DNA of 64,000 bases from Prorocentrum cordatum (lineage: Eukaryota; Sar; Dinophyceae; Prorocentrales; Prorocentraceae), in assembly GCA_963575745.1 (NCBI GenBank), contig CAUYUJ010016158.1, forward strand, positions 136,501-200,500, given 5' to 3'. A model generated the notes under the pieces. It saw only the letters and a list, made by a program, of their open reading frames with translations. It ran no database searches and was not told the DNA's origin. A program made the translations under genes and the position numbers. Below, piece by piece: positions 10,414-22,494 of the stretch (position 1 is its first letter; each line of letters starts with the position of its first letter).

Positions 10414-11563
10414 GTGCATCGACGCTCCTGGCGGGCTCAGGCCGCAGGGTCGTTTGGAGGGCCCCATCTGCAAGTGGAGCATAGTGCTCAGGGCATCTTG
10501 ATTGGGAGGCGGAGGAGGGGGAGGAGGAGGAGGAGGAGGAGAAGCAGGAGGAAGAGGAGGAAGAGAAGGAGGAGGAGGAGGAGGAGGAGGAGGAGGAGCG
10601 TCCGTTTGGGTAGGGCTCAGGGGAAAGGGGGCAGTACCATATGGTTTGGGGGGCGGCAGGGGGAGGGCCACGGGCCATGAGTGAGAGGGGAGTACAAGGA
10701 AAGGGACGTCGAGGACAACGGGCGCACGCCCGCGTGCCGTGGCCCGTTGACTCGGGGAACAGCCTGGGCGCAACCCGCCCTCTGTCGGATAGAAAGCTGG
10801 CACGCGGGGCGCTGTCTCATCAAAACGAGGGCCCAACACCGCAGGATGGTTGGGGACAAACTTGTGACCACTCCTGCTTAGAGTTCGAAGAAGGCGGTTT
10901 GAGCGCCAATTGCATTCCTGCGGCGTAGGTATGTACATGGCGTTCAAACCATCTTCAAGCGCGCCCTTAGACTCCTGCGCCGCTTATCAAGATAACCTGT
11001 CGCCCGGACCGGACGAGGAGGAGAAGGAGGGGGAGGGGGGGGTGAAAGGCGTCGGCCTCAGTGCCGCAATGCGCCCCGTCGGTCCTAAGATTGCACCGCA
11101 TTCGTCGCAGGCGGGCCCCATGGGGCCCATCTAAAAATCGCCCGGTTTCCATGGGGCCCTGTCAGGGCCCGCTGGGCTCGAGCGCCACCATTACTAGGTA
11201 TAGTTGTGATTTCCCTGGGGCCCCAGGTTGCCCAGGTGTCTTGGCCATTGCTCGCCCCTCTGGCTCCTCTGGTGTTCTGTCGAGATCCCCGCTTCCAGGG
11301 GGGGTGCTCATTCGAGTCCAGTGGCGTGCCGATGGGCACTGCCATTGGATGCCCATAGACATCCCCTGCAGGACCTCCAGAGCCCTGAACAGCCCCAGAC
11401 TTAGTGGCGGGTGGGGGGTCTAGACAGTGCGTGTGCAAAATAGGTGACGGTATAGTGTATAGTATGTGCCCGCTGCTTCGGGTCGCTCACTCATCCCTCC
11501 TCCCCCCTCCTTCCTCCGCCCTCCTCCCTCCTCCCAGTCCCAGTCCTCCCCCTCCTCCCTTCT

Positions 11564-11910
11564 TCCTCATCATCATCATCATCGTCATCATCATCATCAT
11601 CACGATTAGCAGCATCATCATCATTACCATCACTTGCAGCATCAACACCATCACCACCACCACCATCATCATCGCCATCATCATCAATAGCAGCATCATC
11701 ATATTCACCATCATCATCAACATTGCCATCAACATCATCACATCATCACTACCATCACCAACCGTCATCATCATCGGCATCTTCATCCTCCCCAGCGGCA
11801 TCGCCACCATCATCGATAACAACATTATCATGGCCGTCATCATTACCATCATCGTCATCATTACCATCATCGTCATCACCATCTTCGTTACCGCCACCAT
11901 CATCGACACC
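11564..11910 (+). repeat. R1 module a: CAT/ATC trinucleotide tract
   Basis: Long imperfect CAT/ATC tract preceding the 89-bp satellite. The order is the same in the second R1 copy (27730-28125). Ile-rich and Met-rich frames across it are artefacts. Confidence 0.8.
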
Positions 11911-11929
11911 CATGTGGGCACACCGTTCA

Positions 11930-12900
11930 CGCGTTTCGTGGCCCCATCGGGAGCTCGACTTAAGGTCCCAGTGGTGCCGTCCGCATGGCGGCCCCGCCCA
12001 ATTTCGGCACACCTCGCGCGTTTCGTGGACCCGTGGGGGGCCCGACCTAAGGTTCCAATGGTGCCGTCCGCATGGCGGCGCCGCCATGCTTCAGCGCACC
12101 GCCCACGCGGTTCGTGGCCCCACAAAGAGCCCCACCTACGGTCCCAATGGCGCCGCCCGCATGGCGGCGCCGCACAAGTTTTGGCACATCCCTGACGCGC
12201 TTTGTGGATCTATAGGGGGCCCAGCCGAGGGTCGCAACGGCGCCGCCCGCATGGCGGCGCCGCCCCATTTCGGCACACTTCTCACACGCTTCGTGGCTCC
12301 AGAAGCGGACTCCACCTCAAGTCCCCATGGCGTTGTACGCATGGCGCCGCCGCCCCATTTTGGCACGCCCTTCGCGGTTCGTGGCCCCATGTGGGGCTCT
12401 ACCCGCGGTCGCAATGGCACCGTCCGCATTGCGGCACCGCGCACTTGTTGGCACATCCGCCACGCGTGTCGTGGCCCCAGAGGGGGCTCCACACAAGGTC
12501 TCAGCGGCGCCGTCCGCATGGCGACGCCGCCCCATGTCGGCACGCACCTCGCGCGCGTCGTGGCCCCATCGGGAGCTCCACTTACGGTCCCAATGGCGCC
12601 GTCCGCATGGCGGCGCCGCCCTATTTCGGCACGCCCCTCGCACGTTTCGCGGCCCCATAGGGGGCTTCACCTAAGGTCCCAGTGTCGCAGCCCGCATGGT
12701 GGCTACTCCACCGACGGCCCCAATGGATGTTGTCGCGCGTGCCCGCCGCACCTACTTCGGCACACCCCTCGCACGCTTCGTGGCCCCATAAACAATTCCA
12801 CCGACGGCCCCAGTTGCTGCCGTCGCACGCCCCCACCGCACAATGCTTGGCACACCCCTCACGCGCCTCGTGGCCCTATGCTACAGGGAGTTCCTCCGAA
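11930..12900 (+). repeat. R1 module b: 89-bp satellite array 1
   Basis: About ten tandem units. The landmark CCGCATGG falls at 11981, 12068, 12157, 12247, about 12337, 12424, 12514, 12603 and 12692, giving spacings of 87-90. Most units contain GGCGCCGTCCGCATGGCGGC, continuing to a CGGCGCC arm that can pair with the first GGCGCCG, so each unit can form a GC-rich hairpin. The rest of the unit carries TTTCGTGGCCCCAT and CTCCACCT words. Confidence 0.9.
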
Positions 12901-13917
12901 TGCGTTGCGTACAAGGACGGTAATCACAACTGCATCTGACTTGGGCCCTTCGCCAGGCCAATTGGGGCAGGGCGTGGGGAAGAAGGCTGGGCCACCGGCT
13001 CGGGATCTGATTTCTCGAGCGGGAGGTCGAGCCACAAAGCTACTAGTTTTTACAGGTACCTAATTTATCCCCCTGCGGCAGCAAAAACGTTTCCGCATTT
13101 CGGGGGCCCACGCGCTGAGGCGCCCCCCCTGCCCTCATACCACACTCCACATCGGGGGCACAGGCAAGTGCGGCTAGCAAACTAGCAGCATCATCGACCT
13201 TGCATTCGGATGTCCAGCCGTTGTCTGCGTGGGGCATCTCGTTTGTGGTTGCGGTCGGACGGGCTTGCAATTGCTCTCAGAGCAGGTGCCCGTCAGAATT
13301 CGTTGAATTTCAGATTCGGGAGAGGCGGGGCAGTAATTGCGTCGCTTTCGCAGGGGGGTACTTGAGATGCGCGGTCTCGATCATCAGTTGTAGCGCGCAG
13401 CATTCAACGTATATGTTCGCAACGGTTGGTATCTGAACGCGTTGCACATTCTCTCGCGCGAGGCGCGCTCTCGGCCATCAGCTGCAGCGTTCCGCATCCA
13501 GAACATATTTGTGTGCAACGGTTGGCGCCGAAACGCGTTGGCAGATTCGCACGGGGTGTGTCCACATCCGTGTTGGGGCTCGAAGTATTTTACTGCCGCG
13601 CGCCCCGCCCTATGAATGCAATTCGATTCCCCCCGTGTGTTGGTCCTTCCTTGGCCTGGAGCAAGCACTGATTGGGGATCTGCAAAAGGCGCGCCCCCGC
13701 AAGCGTGCCCCGCACAATACCTCGATTGTGGCCATAGGCCACGTACACTAAGACGCAACGCTCACTAGGAACCAGGATCCGCATTCTCGTAGGTTGCCCC
13801 CCCAGAAACACGTAGAGCCGAAGACCATGATGTCTTATGGCGCGAACGGCCCCGAGTCTTGCCGATCTTACCTGTGGGCCCTAGACCCAAGCCCCGTGAC
13901 CTTCTATGACAATGGTT
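12901..13917 (+). repeat. R1 module c: unique 3' module
   Basis: Aligns along nearly its whole length with 29230-30275. Shared landmarks in order are GGTCCTTCGCCAGGC-like, a C-run before CACACTCCAC, two or three units of about 105 bases with GCAACGGTTGG, then AGCAAGCACTG (13660-13670) and GGGGATCTGCAAA, ending at CCGTGACCTTC. Part of the module also recurs at 16480-16835. Confidence 0.85.
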
Positions 13918-14085
13918 GGCACGCCGCACAATTGTTGGCACACCCTTCGCACGTCTCGTGGCCTTATACGGGGATCGCCCGAATGCGTTGCATATAACGA
14001 CGGCGCTCACAACTGCATATGGCTGGGTCCTTCGCCAGGCTAAGTCTTCCAAGGCCAACCAGAGCCCTGGGGGCTCGATATTCGG

Positions 14086-14091
14086 GTGTGT

Positions 14092-14155
<64 letters not shown>

Positions 14156-14174
14156 TGTGTGTGTGTGTGTGTGT

Positions 14175-14241
<67 letters not shown>

Positions 14242-14245
14242 TGTG

Positions 14246-14295
<50 letters not shown>

Positions 14296-14330
14296 GTGTG
14301 TGTGTGTGTGTGGTGTGTGTGGTGTTGTGT

Positions 14331-14381
<51 letters not shown>

Positions 14382-14392
14382 GGGGTGGGACC
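14086..14392 (+). repeat. GT microsatellite with terminal G run
   Basis: Nearly pure GT dinucleotides followed by a run of about 20 G. Cys/Val and His/Thr frames are artefacts. Confidence 0.95.
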
Positions 14393-14482
14393 GCAGGGGG
14401 TGAGGACTGCAAGCGGTCCTGCGGCCTGGCGTTGTCTGGACAGGGCCCACGATCCACAAGCGCGGCTTCGCTTCCGTGCCAG

Positions 14483-15550
14483 GATGGACAGGCGCTGCAT
14501 CTTGAGGATCGAGTCGTTGCACGCATCGTTTCGCAGAAGGGTGCATGTCAGGGGGGCGCAGACCAAGGGTGAGGTGTTCGAGGAGCTCGCCGCCGACTGG
14601 ATCGTCCAGCAGAGCCGATGTCGGTCATCGTATTCGCTCGACCTCCTGGACGTTGGCCAAGGCCCTCAAAGGGGCAGGGCGATTGAATATCAGAGGGCCC
14701 CCAGCCGTTGGAATCTATATCAGCGTGATCGTGCCCACGGAGCGTTGTTGCAGAATGACCCGTCGGCCAACAGCCTGGCGCACCGCGCCCTCGATGACGC
14801 CGCCAAGACGGACCTCTCGACCCGCTGCTCTGCCGCGCAGGGCGTTGCGGGCCAGCCTCACGCCGTGCCGCGGTTCGGCGAGACCAGGCAGGACATGGAG
14901 CGAGCGGCGAAGAGAGCCCTGGCACTTCGGCACAAAGCTGAGGTGTCGACAGCGCTGGCGTTGCAGGGGGACGACCTCCTGAGCACCGACATTTGTGCCA
15001 GGTCAGTGGTTGCAAAGGTGTTGGCTGATCCGACGATGACTAGTCTACCCGACATGGTCGCTGCCATGCAACATGACCTTCGCTCGTTATCATCACTTCG
15101 CAGAGAGCGGCGGGATGCAGATATGCAGTGCCTGGCAAGATGGTCGGAGACTCAGGGAGCAGAGAGGTTGACCGAGTTCCTTGCTCTTCGGCCTCAGCTC
15201 GAGCCCATGCGGGACGCTCTCATTGCCATCCCCGACCGCCACGATACTGTGATCGCGTACATCGGCAATCCCAAGAGGTCCGCCCTGACCGCCAGCGTCA
15301 TCGCCCCACCAGCTACAGATACGATCATGCAGGATTGGGACAACCGTTGTCAGCCCATCATCCACATCGATTGCCCTGTTATCGAGGAGCCGCCGCAACC
15401 TGCCGTTCGCAAGCCGACGTGCCGCGAAGCTGGCGTTTGCTTGTGTTCCGCCCGTGGCCGCCAAGTCTACTCTATGCGGAACGCCTTCCTGCGCTCCATG
15501 AAGCAGTCGATCCACCCGCAGGGGCTCAAGGGCGACGCGGATGACTGCAA
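14483..15550 (+). CDS. Gene A exon 2
   Basis: The frame begins one base after the acceptor with MDRRCILRIESLHASFRRR and continues to about 15550. Two blocks align with gene B: ASFRRR through DWIVQQSR against AAFRRQLAQR through EWLLQQAR (48.37-48.48 kb), and TIMQDWDNR through CREAGVCLCS and SMRNAFLRSMK against FLEQQWSQR through CMESGYCICQ and KFRNKFLAHLK (61.30-61.48 kb). The roughly 240 residues between these blocks have no counterpart seen in B. They are helix-rich and charged, with no known domain. Near 15550 homology moves from this frame to the next, so A carries a one-base shift or a missed micro-intron there. Confidence 0.6.
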
Positions 15551-15741
15551 GGCTCGCGAAAGTCGAGGGCTTCAGGGCTGGGGCTCTGGCTGAGGAGCAC
15601 GCTGGCGACCTAGACTTCTTGCGGGAGCTGCAGGACGTCATCGGCGAAGACCTCTCGGAGCGTCGCGACGTGCGGTGGTGCTGTCTTGGCGCCCACCCTT
15701 GGGCGCCGCACAGGAGCGCGCACGCGTCCATGACCGTCCGC
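15551..15741 (+). CDS. Gene A exon 2, continuation in shifted frame
   Basis: Frame continuing RLAKVEGFRAGALAEEHAG aligns with B's CIVCRVEGAPTGGACGPN, supporting a frameshift between the two parts in A. The 3' end is set at a phase-0 GT (GTCCGC at 15736 or GTGGAC at 15742) because both flanking exons in B meet in phase 0 at the equivalent junction. Function unknown. Confidence 0.4.
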
Positions 15742-16841
15742 GTGGACGCTGGCGGCGAGGGGCAGTTGTATGAGGATGAGGTGTTTTGGGGGGCCTCTTA
15801 GGGGATCCCCCGATTTCACGGATGCGGTGGGAGTCGCATGCGGACACATCTTCATGCGACTTCCAGCATAATCGTTCGGCAGCCCCCTCGCACGCTTCGT
15901 GAAAGCCAGGCCCCCCGAAACAACAAAATAGGGTTCCAATATATACGCGAAATCAAGCTGATGGTTTCCACGTGTTCTCACGTGGTTAAGGAAACTACGG
16001 TTCCGAGACATCCTCGCCTCTCTGACGACGCAGCGGCCCTCGCATAGATCGCGAAGGCAGCGGTCGAACACATCGTGTTCTCGCAGGTTTTATGGTCTGC
16101 AGGCGTCAGATGCCCACCATTGTTTTGAGCCTTCTCGCAGGGCTTGCCTCCCAGGAAAGGGTGATCGAGCGCCCCCCGTGGCTTCTGATGAAGGGGTCAG
16201 AAGGAGGAGGCAGGAGGGGGAGGAGAAATAGGAGGAGGAAGGATGAGGAGGGAGGGATAAGGAATTGGAGGAGGTGGGGAGGAGGGAGAAGGGGGGAGGT
16301 GGGGAAGGAGGGATGACTGGGGATCAGGATAATGACGGGATCGGCAGGAGGAGGAGGAGGGGGCGGAGGAAGAGCAGGAGCAGGAGAGAGGGAGGCAGCA
16401 GAAAGAGGGGCAAAACGAAGGTAGGGGAGGAGGAAACAGAAACGAGAGGGACGATGAGTTGGCGATTGGGCTATGTGTTTTCGGCCATCAGCGCACCAAC
16501 AATGTTTGCACTGGGTGGTGATGGAACGCACTGTATATTCTCACGTGACGTGTGTTCTCGGCGATAAGCGCACCGCATTCAGATTAATTGTTTGCAACTG
16601 TTGGTGCTGGAACGCGTTTGCATATTCACGATTTTCGCGGGATGCGCCCGCATCCGTTTTGACGTTTTACTTTCGCGCCTCCCCCCCCCTAGGAGTAAGA
16701 TTTTACCTCCCCCTTCTGTGTGGGAAATCATCTTGGGTTTAGAGTTTAGAGCAAGCACTGTCTGGGGATCGACAAACGCGCGCCCCCGCACGTGTGCCCC
16801 AAACCCCAAACAGTGCCTCGAATGAGAGATGTCTGGCAAAG
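15742..16841 (+). other. Gene A intron 2 (inferred)
   Basis: Separates blocks that in B are also separated by an intron (61714-62025). It contains a short satellite fragment (15840-15900), a purine-rich GGAGGA stretch (16195-16440) and a partial R1 copy (16480-16835) that runs almost to the acceptor. The acceptor is GGCAAAG, ending at 16841. Confidence 0.5.
16480..16835 (+). repeat. R1 module c, partial copy
   Basis: Matches 13440-13710 and 29750-30065, including the GCAACTGTTGG-like word, a C-run, AGAGCAAGCACTG (16748-16760), GGGGATC and CGCGCGCCCCCGCA. It ends within about ten bases of the predicted acceptor. Confidence 0.8.
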
Positions 16842-17160
16842 GCCACTGGGGACGTCTACTTTGATTACCGGGCCTTCGACCTCTTGGACACCTCCATGAC
16901 ACATTCTGTCAGGTGGTACCGCAGTTGCGAGGAGGACGATGCCTTTTTGCCACGCTTCCTGCCTAAAGAATGCACTGTGAGACCATATGACTGGAGCTCG
17001 GAGCCCATTGAGTTTTGGAACAAATCACGTGCCAAACGAGCTCGCAGGGCAACCGTTGCCGAGGATGACGAGGCCATCGTGGATCCTGGGCCCGAGGAGG
17101 GGGCCGACGGCGATGCGCGTGGTGAGGGGGAGAGCGACCTCGGCGATGAGGCACTCACGC
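16842..17160 (+). CDS. Gene A exon 3
   Basis: Starts in phase 0 with ATGDVYFDYRAFDLLDT and aligns with gene B from 62026 (AECSFHVEMQIFRLMG): SVRWYRSCEEDDAFLPRFL against TVEFYKILDTSLVLPRLS, then a basic segment (KSRAKRARR against RQKKSKG) and an acidic linker in both. The identical phase and alignment start in A and B make this intron boundary one of the best supported in the window. The 3' end is unclear because the frame runs into a Ser-rich TCC tract (17160-17215). Function unknown. Confidence 0.6.
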
Positions 17161-17335
17161 CCTCCTCCTTCTCCTTCTCCTCCTCCTCCTCCTCCGTCTC
17201 GTCCTCGTACTCTCCTCGCGTCTTCCTCCTCGTTCCCATTCGTATGATTATCGAACTCGGTGGCCTAAGCCTCGGCGTGGCCCCCGATTCGAATCTTCCA
17301 GGGTAGTGCGCACCCTACTTTGTCAGGCTGTCAGC

Positions 17336-17821
17336 AGCGGCGAGGAGGGCCCAGGGGGGGGCCCGATCGCTGACCTCGCCGAGTGGTTTGAGGACGGTGA
17401 GGCCCACGATGCAGCCCCAGATGACCCCAGGAGCATATGCGTGTTCATCGGTGATGACGGTTCCAGGATTGATTATTTTTATGCCGATGGTAGGTTTCAA
17501 GCTGTGTGTAAATGCGCTGGCCACGAGCATGCAGGCAACCCGTGTCGGCTCACGAGGGCCTCCCATCGGGCCGAGGGGACTGCTGAGGCCAACGGGAGGC
17601 CCCTGGGGTTGCTCGCTGCCTGGTTGGAGGCCCGCCGGGATTTTGCTACCAGGGAAGAGCATCGCGAACGGTTTTTTATTATGACAATTCCCTTGGCAGT
17701 TCGGTCAGATGCTCGTGGCCGTCTGCTCGCTTTGCCTGGTGGCGCCGATCTCGCGGGCGAGGAGCGCCCGCGTGATCATGGCGAGGGGCTTGAGTCTCGG
17801 ATGGTCCCCATGGGCTACTAG
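17336..17821 (+). CDS. Gene A last exon, C-terminal domain
   Basis: Aligns with the C-terminus of gene B (62.70-63.04 kb): NPCRLTR through GRPLGLLAAWLEARRD against HGCALTRT through GRPCGFLSAWLCHGHD, and both end a similar distance downstream. In A the segment YFYADGRFQAVCKCAGHEHAG has Cys and His residues that could bind zinc, but B does not keep the same set. It ends at TAG (17819-17821). A plausible acceptor is CTGTCAG at about 17327-17333, preceded by pyrimidines. Not recognised as a known family. Confidence 0.55.
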   Translation, partial: SGEEGPGGGPIADLAEWFEDGEAHDAAPDDPRSICVFIGDDGSRIDYFYADGRFQAVCKCAGHEHAGNPCRLTRASHRAEGTAEANGRPLGLLAAWLEARRDFATREEHRERFFIMTIPLAVRSDARGRLLALPGGADLAGEERPRDHGEGLESRMVPMGY

Positions 17822-18735
17822 GTCCCCGCTGCGCGCCAGCATCGGGTCGCACGAGAATGGAGGAGAAGGATGAGGAGGATGAAGGGGGGCACGTTTGTTG
17901 GATGTAAGCGTCCGCCGCTGGCGTTGCAGCTTCTGCGGATGCATAGTGTTGCTGCACGTTCACGTGGGAATCCGCGTGTCCGTCACAATCGTTCACTGCC
18001 CCCCCTTGCCTCTGCAATAGGCGCCCCCTTCCTTCCCACTCATCCCCTACTCCTTCACTCAGCTCCCCCTGCTCCTCGTAATGCTCTCCGCCCAGCGGGT
18101 CGGTCAACGCCCCTATCTCATCGCCCCTCCTTGCTCCTGCCCGCCGCCTGGCCCCTCCGCGCACTGATCGACCAGCTGGTGGCAAGACCGCCCATCGCTC
18201 GCCCCCGCTGCCTTGGAGAGCGCCCTTGCATAGAGCCCGGAAAAGACGAGGGGGCCCGTATCGAGGGGGGCGTGTGGGGGGGGGCTAGGACGCCGCCCCA
18301 CCGCGTTAGATGCAGCTGGCCCCTCCTACGGATCCTTCAGTTTACGCCATGGGTTGCGCACTCGGCCGCCAACCGTTAGTCAAGCCATGCCATTGCGCCA
18401 CGGGTTGCAGTCGCCGAAGATATTACTTTCTCCGAGTTGCGAGTTGCTGCGCCATGGGTTGCGCGATCGGCAGCCGAAGGTAACGCTGCCGCCGAACGGG
18501 CTCGACCTGGCGGCCCAAAGTCGGCCCCGTGCCCTGCGTGTCTGGGTCAGGTTTCACGTCGGTCCCAATTGCAAGCCCGACGAGGTTCCCCTACGTGCAC
18601 GTTCTCCTCACCCTTATTTGCCCATCAGGTCCTCCTCATACTTCTTCTTCCCCTCCACCCTGCCTGTTCGACCCTCATTGGGCGGGATTGCACTCAGCAG
18701 GGATGTTATTCAGTATAGCGGTTCCTGGCACATAT
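17822..18735. other. No supported gene
   Basis: Downstream of gene A. GC-rich, with a word around GCGCCATGGGTTGCGC recurring three times near 18345-18465. No polyadenylation signal is recognisable. No protein-like frame with support. Confidence 0.4.
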
Positions 18736-18739
18736 GCTT

Positions 18740-19350
18740 AAACGACTGTCAGCCAGCGTGTACCCCGAATATAAGGTTCTGGCCATCTGTTCTATGCGGT
18801 GCAATATACGTGGTGCAGTGTACGCGATGCAACCTATGTATTGCAATCTGTGCGGTGCAACATTGCGATGCAATCTATGCTGTGCAGTATGCGAGGTGCA
18901 GCCTATGTGATGCAACATCTGCGGTGCAATCTATGCGGTGCAATATATGTCGTGCGACCTACGCTGTGCAACCTGTGCATCAATGCAATATATTCGGTGC
19001 GACGTGCGCAATGCAATCTATGTCGTGCGGTCTATGCGGCTGCGACTGCGACGACGTGCGGCGCCACCCGCAAAAACCCTCACTCGCCCCGAGCGGCGGC
19101 GACGGCGACTGGCGGCGACTGGCGGCGCCGCCCGCAAACGTTGCCAGTCGCCCCGAGCAGCGGCGACAGCGACGGCGACGGCGACGGCGGCTACGGGCGG
19201 CGCCGCCCGCAAAATTCGCCCCGAACGGCGGCGACGGCGACGGCGACGACGGCGGCGGTGACGGGCGGCACCGTTCGCAAACGCAACCATACACCCTGAG
19301 ATAGTTAAGCCACATAAGAACCTCTAAATGCAAGCACTCTTTGGGAATAT
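18740..19350 (+). repeat. R2 composite repeat, copy 1
   Basis: Order of parts: a lead with CAGCCAGCGTG, an array of about 15-base units (TGCGGTGCAATCTATG type) at 18790-19040, an array of GGCGACGGCGAC with GCGCCGCCCGCAAA at 19050-19290, then TGAGATAGTTAAGCC and GCAAGCACT (19330-19338) followed by TTTGGGAAT. The whole order recurs at 33780-34390. Confidence 0.85.
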
Positions 19351-19468
19351 GCTTCTCGACGGTTGCACGCGTAGACATCGCATACGTTTGCCATTTCGAC
19401 TCAGCTGAATAGGCGTTCGGTGATTTCCCATTTGCACGCACCGTTCCAGACGCGCCACGTTTACCTTC

Positions 19469-20077
19469 ATGGGCCACGCTTCTGATGCAGAGTCGGAATA
19501 CACTGATATTGACATTGTTGTGAATGACGGGCTAGGTTCGGTACTCCTTCCGCCTGTTGTCACCCGCCGCGTCAAGCGGACATCGTTCGGCGCGGCCAGC
19601 TCGAGTTCCAGGGTTGAAAATGTTCAATTGCCGTGTGCGCGTGCTGACGGACACGATGCCGTGATCGACGTTGAGGATGATTGCGACGACATGAGGCCAC
19701 GTCCGTCATCATCTCCCGTGCGTGCGGGGCCTCAGCAAGCTGTCGCAGGGGGAAGTGGTCCAGGAGAGCAAGTTTCAGCCACGGGAGAGTTTGCCGCCGA
19801 GCCAGATGCCTTTGAGGCACAGGAGATCGGGAGAACTGGCGAGTCAGAGCCATCTGTTGCTGATTCCAGCCGAGGTCGGCCCACTGCGCAGAGTATTGAA
19901 TCCCGTGTGCAATACATATATCACGATCAGGAATCCATGCCTGCCCATATTGCTCGTGTTTTTGACACCATGTCCGCCCCGTCCATTCCGCGCACGAGGC
20001 CTCTTAAGAAGGTCCGTTTCAGTGTGACATGCAAGGTGGAAGAGATTTTCACTGATGCCGGGTCTGATCGAAAATAG
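19469..20077 (+). CDS. Hypothetical acidic/Ser-rich protein
   Basis: ATG at 19469 (MGHASDAESEYTDIDIVVND) opens a 202-residue frame ending in TAG. It is rich in Ser, Asp and Glu with a few conserved-looking patches, for example RPLKKVRFSVTCKVEEIF near the C-terminus. No known domain, signal peptide or membrane segment. Base composition is more even than the flanking repeats and stops are absent, which favours a real exon. It could be a first exon or a single-exon gene; I see neither a spliced-leader relic upstream nor a partner exon downstream. Confidence 0.4.
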   Translation: MGHASDAESEYTDIDIVVNDGLGSVLLPPVVTRRVKRTSFGAASSSSRVENVQLPCARADGHDAVIDVEDDCDDMRPRPSSSPVRAGPQQAVAGGSGPGEQVSATGEFAAEPDAFEAQEIGRTGESEPSVADSSRGRPTAQSIESRVQYIYHDQESMPAHIARVFDTMSAPSIPRTRPLKKVRFSVTCKVEEIFTDAGSDRK

Positions 20078-21724
20078 GTCGAGTGTGCAGTACCCTTGCG
20101 CTCGTGCATAACAGTCGTGAGCACGCCAGTCGCTGCAGCGTGCGATGTAAAACAGTTCGGGTCCTGTGAGTGTTAGTGCCTTGTCGCCCCAGCGCTGGGT
20201 AGCCCCCTAGCGCAAGTCAAGACTCGCTCTCTGCTTTTTTAGGGCGTACTGGCTGCACGCACATACAAGCAACGCGCTGATATCATCACGTGTGGACGCA
20301 CTTATCGTATGTAACACCATGTAGGGTTGTGCAGCTAAGCTGTTGTATGGTACGTGTTGCCTGTACTCATGACACAATGTGTGCCACTCGTACGTCAATA
20401 CATTCCATGCCTAGTTTTATGTGCGAACGTCGTGCGCACGCGATGTAATCATAACGTGCAATACACATCAGTTTTCTACGTCATAGCTTTGTTGTTCAAT
20501 GATTCGTGCTCTGGGAGCGCCAGCGTGTTATCGCAAAGATGCCTGTGGTGCCACGCGGTGTACCGCGCTCGCGGATTACATCCCTATGCACATGTATCCG
20601 TATATGTGGCTCACGCGTTTGTCAAATTGAGGGGCGGCCGAACTGTTTACTTCGCTCATGTGCGCGCGCTGGGCTGAGGGGAACAGCGCGTCTTCGCCGC
20701 GCGAAAGCTGCGCTCGAAAAGGTCGCGCCGCGAGACCGCGTGGGAGAACCGCGTAAGAGGGCCGCGTGATGGTGTGCACGTGCGTAAGGGGGCACGCAGC
20801 GGTACCATAGGGGGCGCGCGGCCAAGGGCATCACATAGGAACTTTACGAGGGGGCCAAACGAGAGAACCATTCAAAAATAACACGCGCGGCCCAGCCTGC
20901 CCCTATCATCCGCAACTGCTGGTGTTTGCGCAATCATGTATCTCGCTGCCCTGCGTAAGTGCATGATGCGCGAGCGTACCTTTTTTTTTGAACAGTGTTA
21001 GTGCTGTATGTGCGTGCAGTGTGGCACCAATGTGGTACTGCGTATGTCGGGTTTTCGATCGCGCGTGGGGTCTGTGTTCGGGCCGATCCAAACCAACCTG
21101 CGATAAGAGTATGGTTTCCGCGTGGCGTGACGGAACTTATGTACACACCCACCGCGCATGTAGATAGAAGGCGTCGGTCATACGACGATTACACATAGAG
21201 GGCGAACACATGGAATGGTACTGCGCCCGCGCACAAGGGCGATGTAGGAAGTGTCTAGGGCGCGCAACAAACTAAACCCGCTCGGACTGGCCTGTATGGC
21301 GGGGGAGGCGGGGGGTGCACTGAGGGCAAATGAGGGGACCTGCTTGCTCAGGGGCGGGGTGCGTTGGTGCGTTTGGAAACAGGGTGTGCAGCGTTGCATC
21401 ATGTAGATGGCGGTTGGGGCGCTGTCTCAAAAAAGGGCATGGCAGAAGGTCGGGGGGACGTGCCGAATGGAGCGGGTGCAAGGGTTCCTAGGGGTACGGG
21501 CCTGTAGTCTGAATGCATCGCCGTGGGGGGGGAGGAATGGGTACGCGCTGGAGGTGCACTGCCCCGTGGTGGCCGCCAGGTGGCTTTGCAATGGAGGCGG
21601 TCGTCACCGTGGCGGCGGCCTGCTCCGCTGGCGCAGTGAATTCGGCGGCCCGCGCCTCTTCGGCTGTGTCCAGCGCGAAGACTGTTCGCAGCGGCCGCGT
21701 GCCCCTGACAGTCTCACCATTTGA
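20078..21724. other. No supported gene
   Basis: Moderate GC, no protein-like frame. Small features only: an eight-T run near 20980-20990 and a short frame (21513-21767) without family features. Confidence 0.4.
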
Positions 21725-22385
21725 TTGTTGCGCGGGGGCGGGCCCCAACCACAATCGCCCCACTTGATTGTTCCCCCGCGCTCCCCGCAGCGCCACCCGC
21801 AAACAATCAAAACGAATGATAGGATTTCGGGCCAAAATTGCTGCGCCGAAATGCACCCCCAAAAAAAAACAATCCCAACTGTCGAGGCAGTTTTCGGCGG
21901 CCAACAAAAACAATCAAATTTGTCGATTGGTTTTTCTCCATACAAAAAAAAATCAGATTTGTAGATGGCAGTTTTTGAGGCACAAAAAAACAATCATATT
22001 TGTAGTTGGCAGTTTTCGAGGCAATAAAAAACAACCAAAAAAACAATAAAACAAAAACAATCAAAACAATCAAAAAACAATCTGATTTGTAGATGGTCGT
22101 TTTTGAAGCAATAAAAACAATCAAAATTGTAGATGGTCGTTTTCCACAATCAAAAAACAATCAAAATTGTAGTGAGGTTTTTTGCATCCACAAAAACAAT
22201 CAAGTGGAACAATCCCACGCTGGCTAGCCGCCAGGCAACAATCAAGTCTAACAATCCGATTCCAGGGAGCGCGGGAATTCAATCCCCGCGTACAATCCCC
22301 CGCCGACGGCGCAGAAAAAACAGTCACACCAAACAATCCCGCGCCGCAGCGCGCGCCAGCAACAATCAACGCGAACAATGCCGCT
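21725..22385 (+). repeat. ACAATCAAA-type repeat, copy 2, with about 60-base units
   Basis: AT-rich block in which TTTGTAGATGGCAGTTTTTG and ACAATCA words recur every 55-65 bases at 21900-22170, then a GC-rich part where ACAATC words continue at wider spacing. Related to 6440-6600 and, inverted, 36650-36830. Confidence 0.7.
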
Positions 22386-22494
22386 GGTGGGTGCGCGGCC
22401 GACATGTGTCACTCACGTCGGCAAGGCGCCATTGCCTGGGCGCCCGCGGGGTGCTGCGCCTGCTGCAGGGGGTCGGCCCGCAGCGCCGACCCCC

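Larger units (their letters stand above)
10414..14482 (+). other. Gene A intron 1 (inferred)
   Basis: Gene B is contiguous where gene A is split, so this interval is best read as an intron. It holds purine-rich GGA tracts (10505-10610 and 11015-11042), a 50-60-base stretch at about 10797-10865 matching the start of R1 at 27634 in inverted orientation, a long R1 copy (about 11560-13915), a short fragment of the 89-bp satellite (13918-14060) and a GT microsatellite. The acceptor is GTGCCAG at 14476-14482. Confidence 0.55.

Noticed and set aside
11930-12900. CRISPR-like array (regular period, palindromic repeat)
   Set aside because: The whole 89-base unit is repeated with drift; there are no unique spacers, and the genome is eukaryotic.
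14086-14400. Long Cys/Val and His/Thr open frames on both strands
   Set aside because: They are translations of a pure GT microsatellite.
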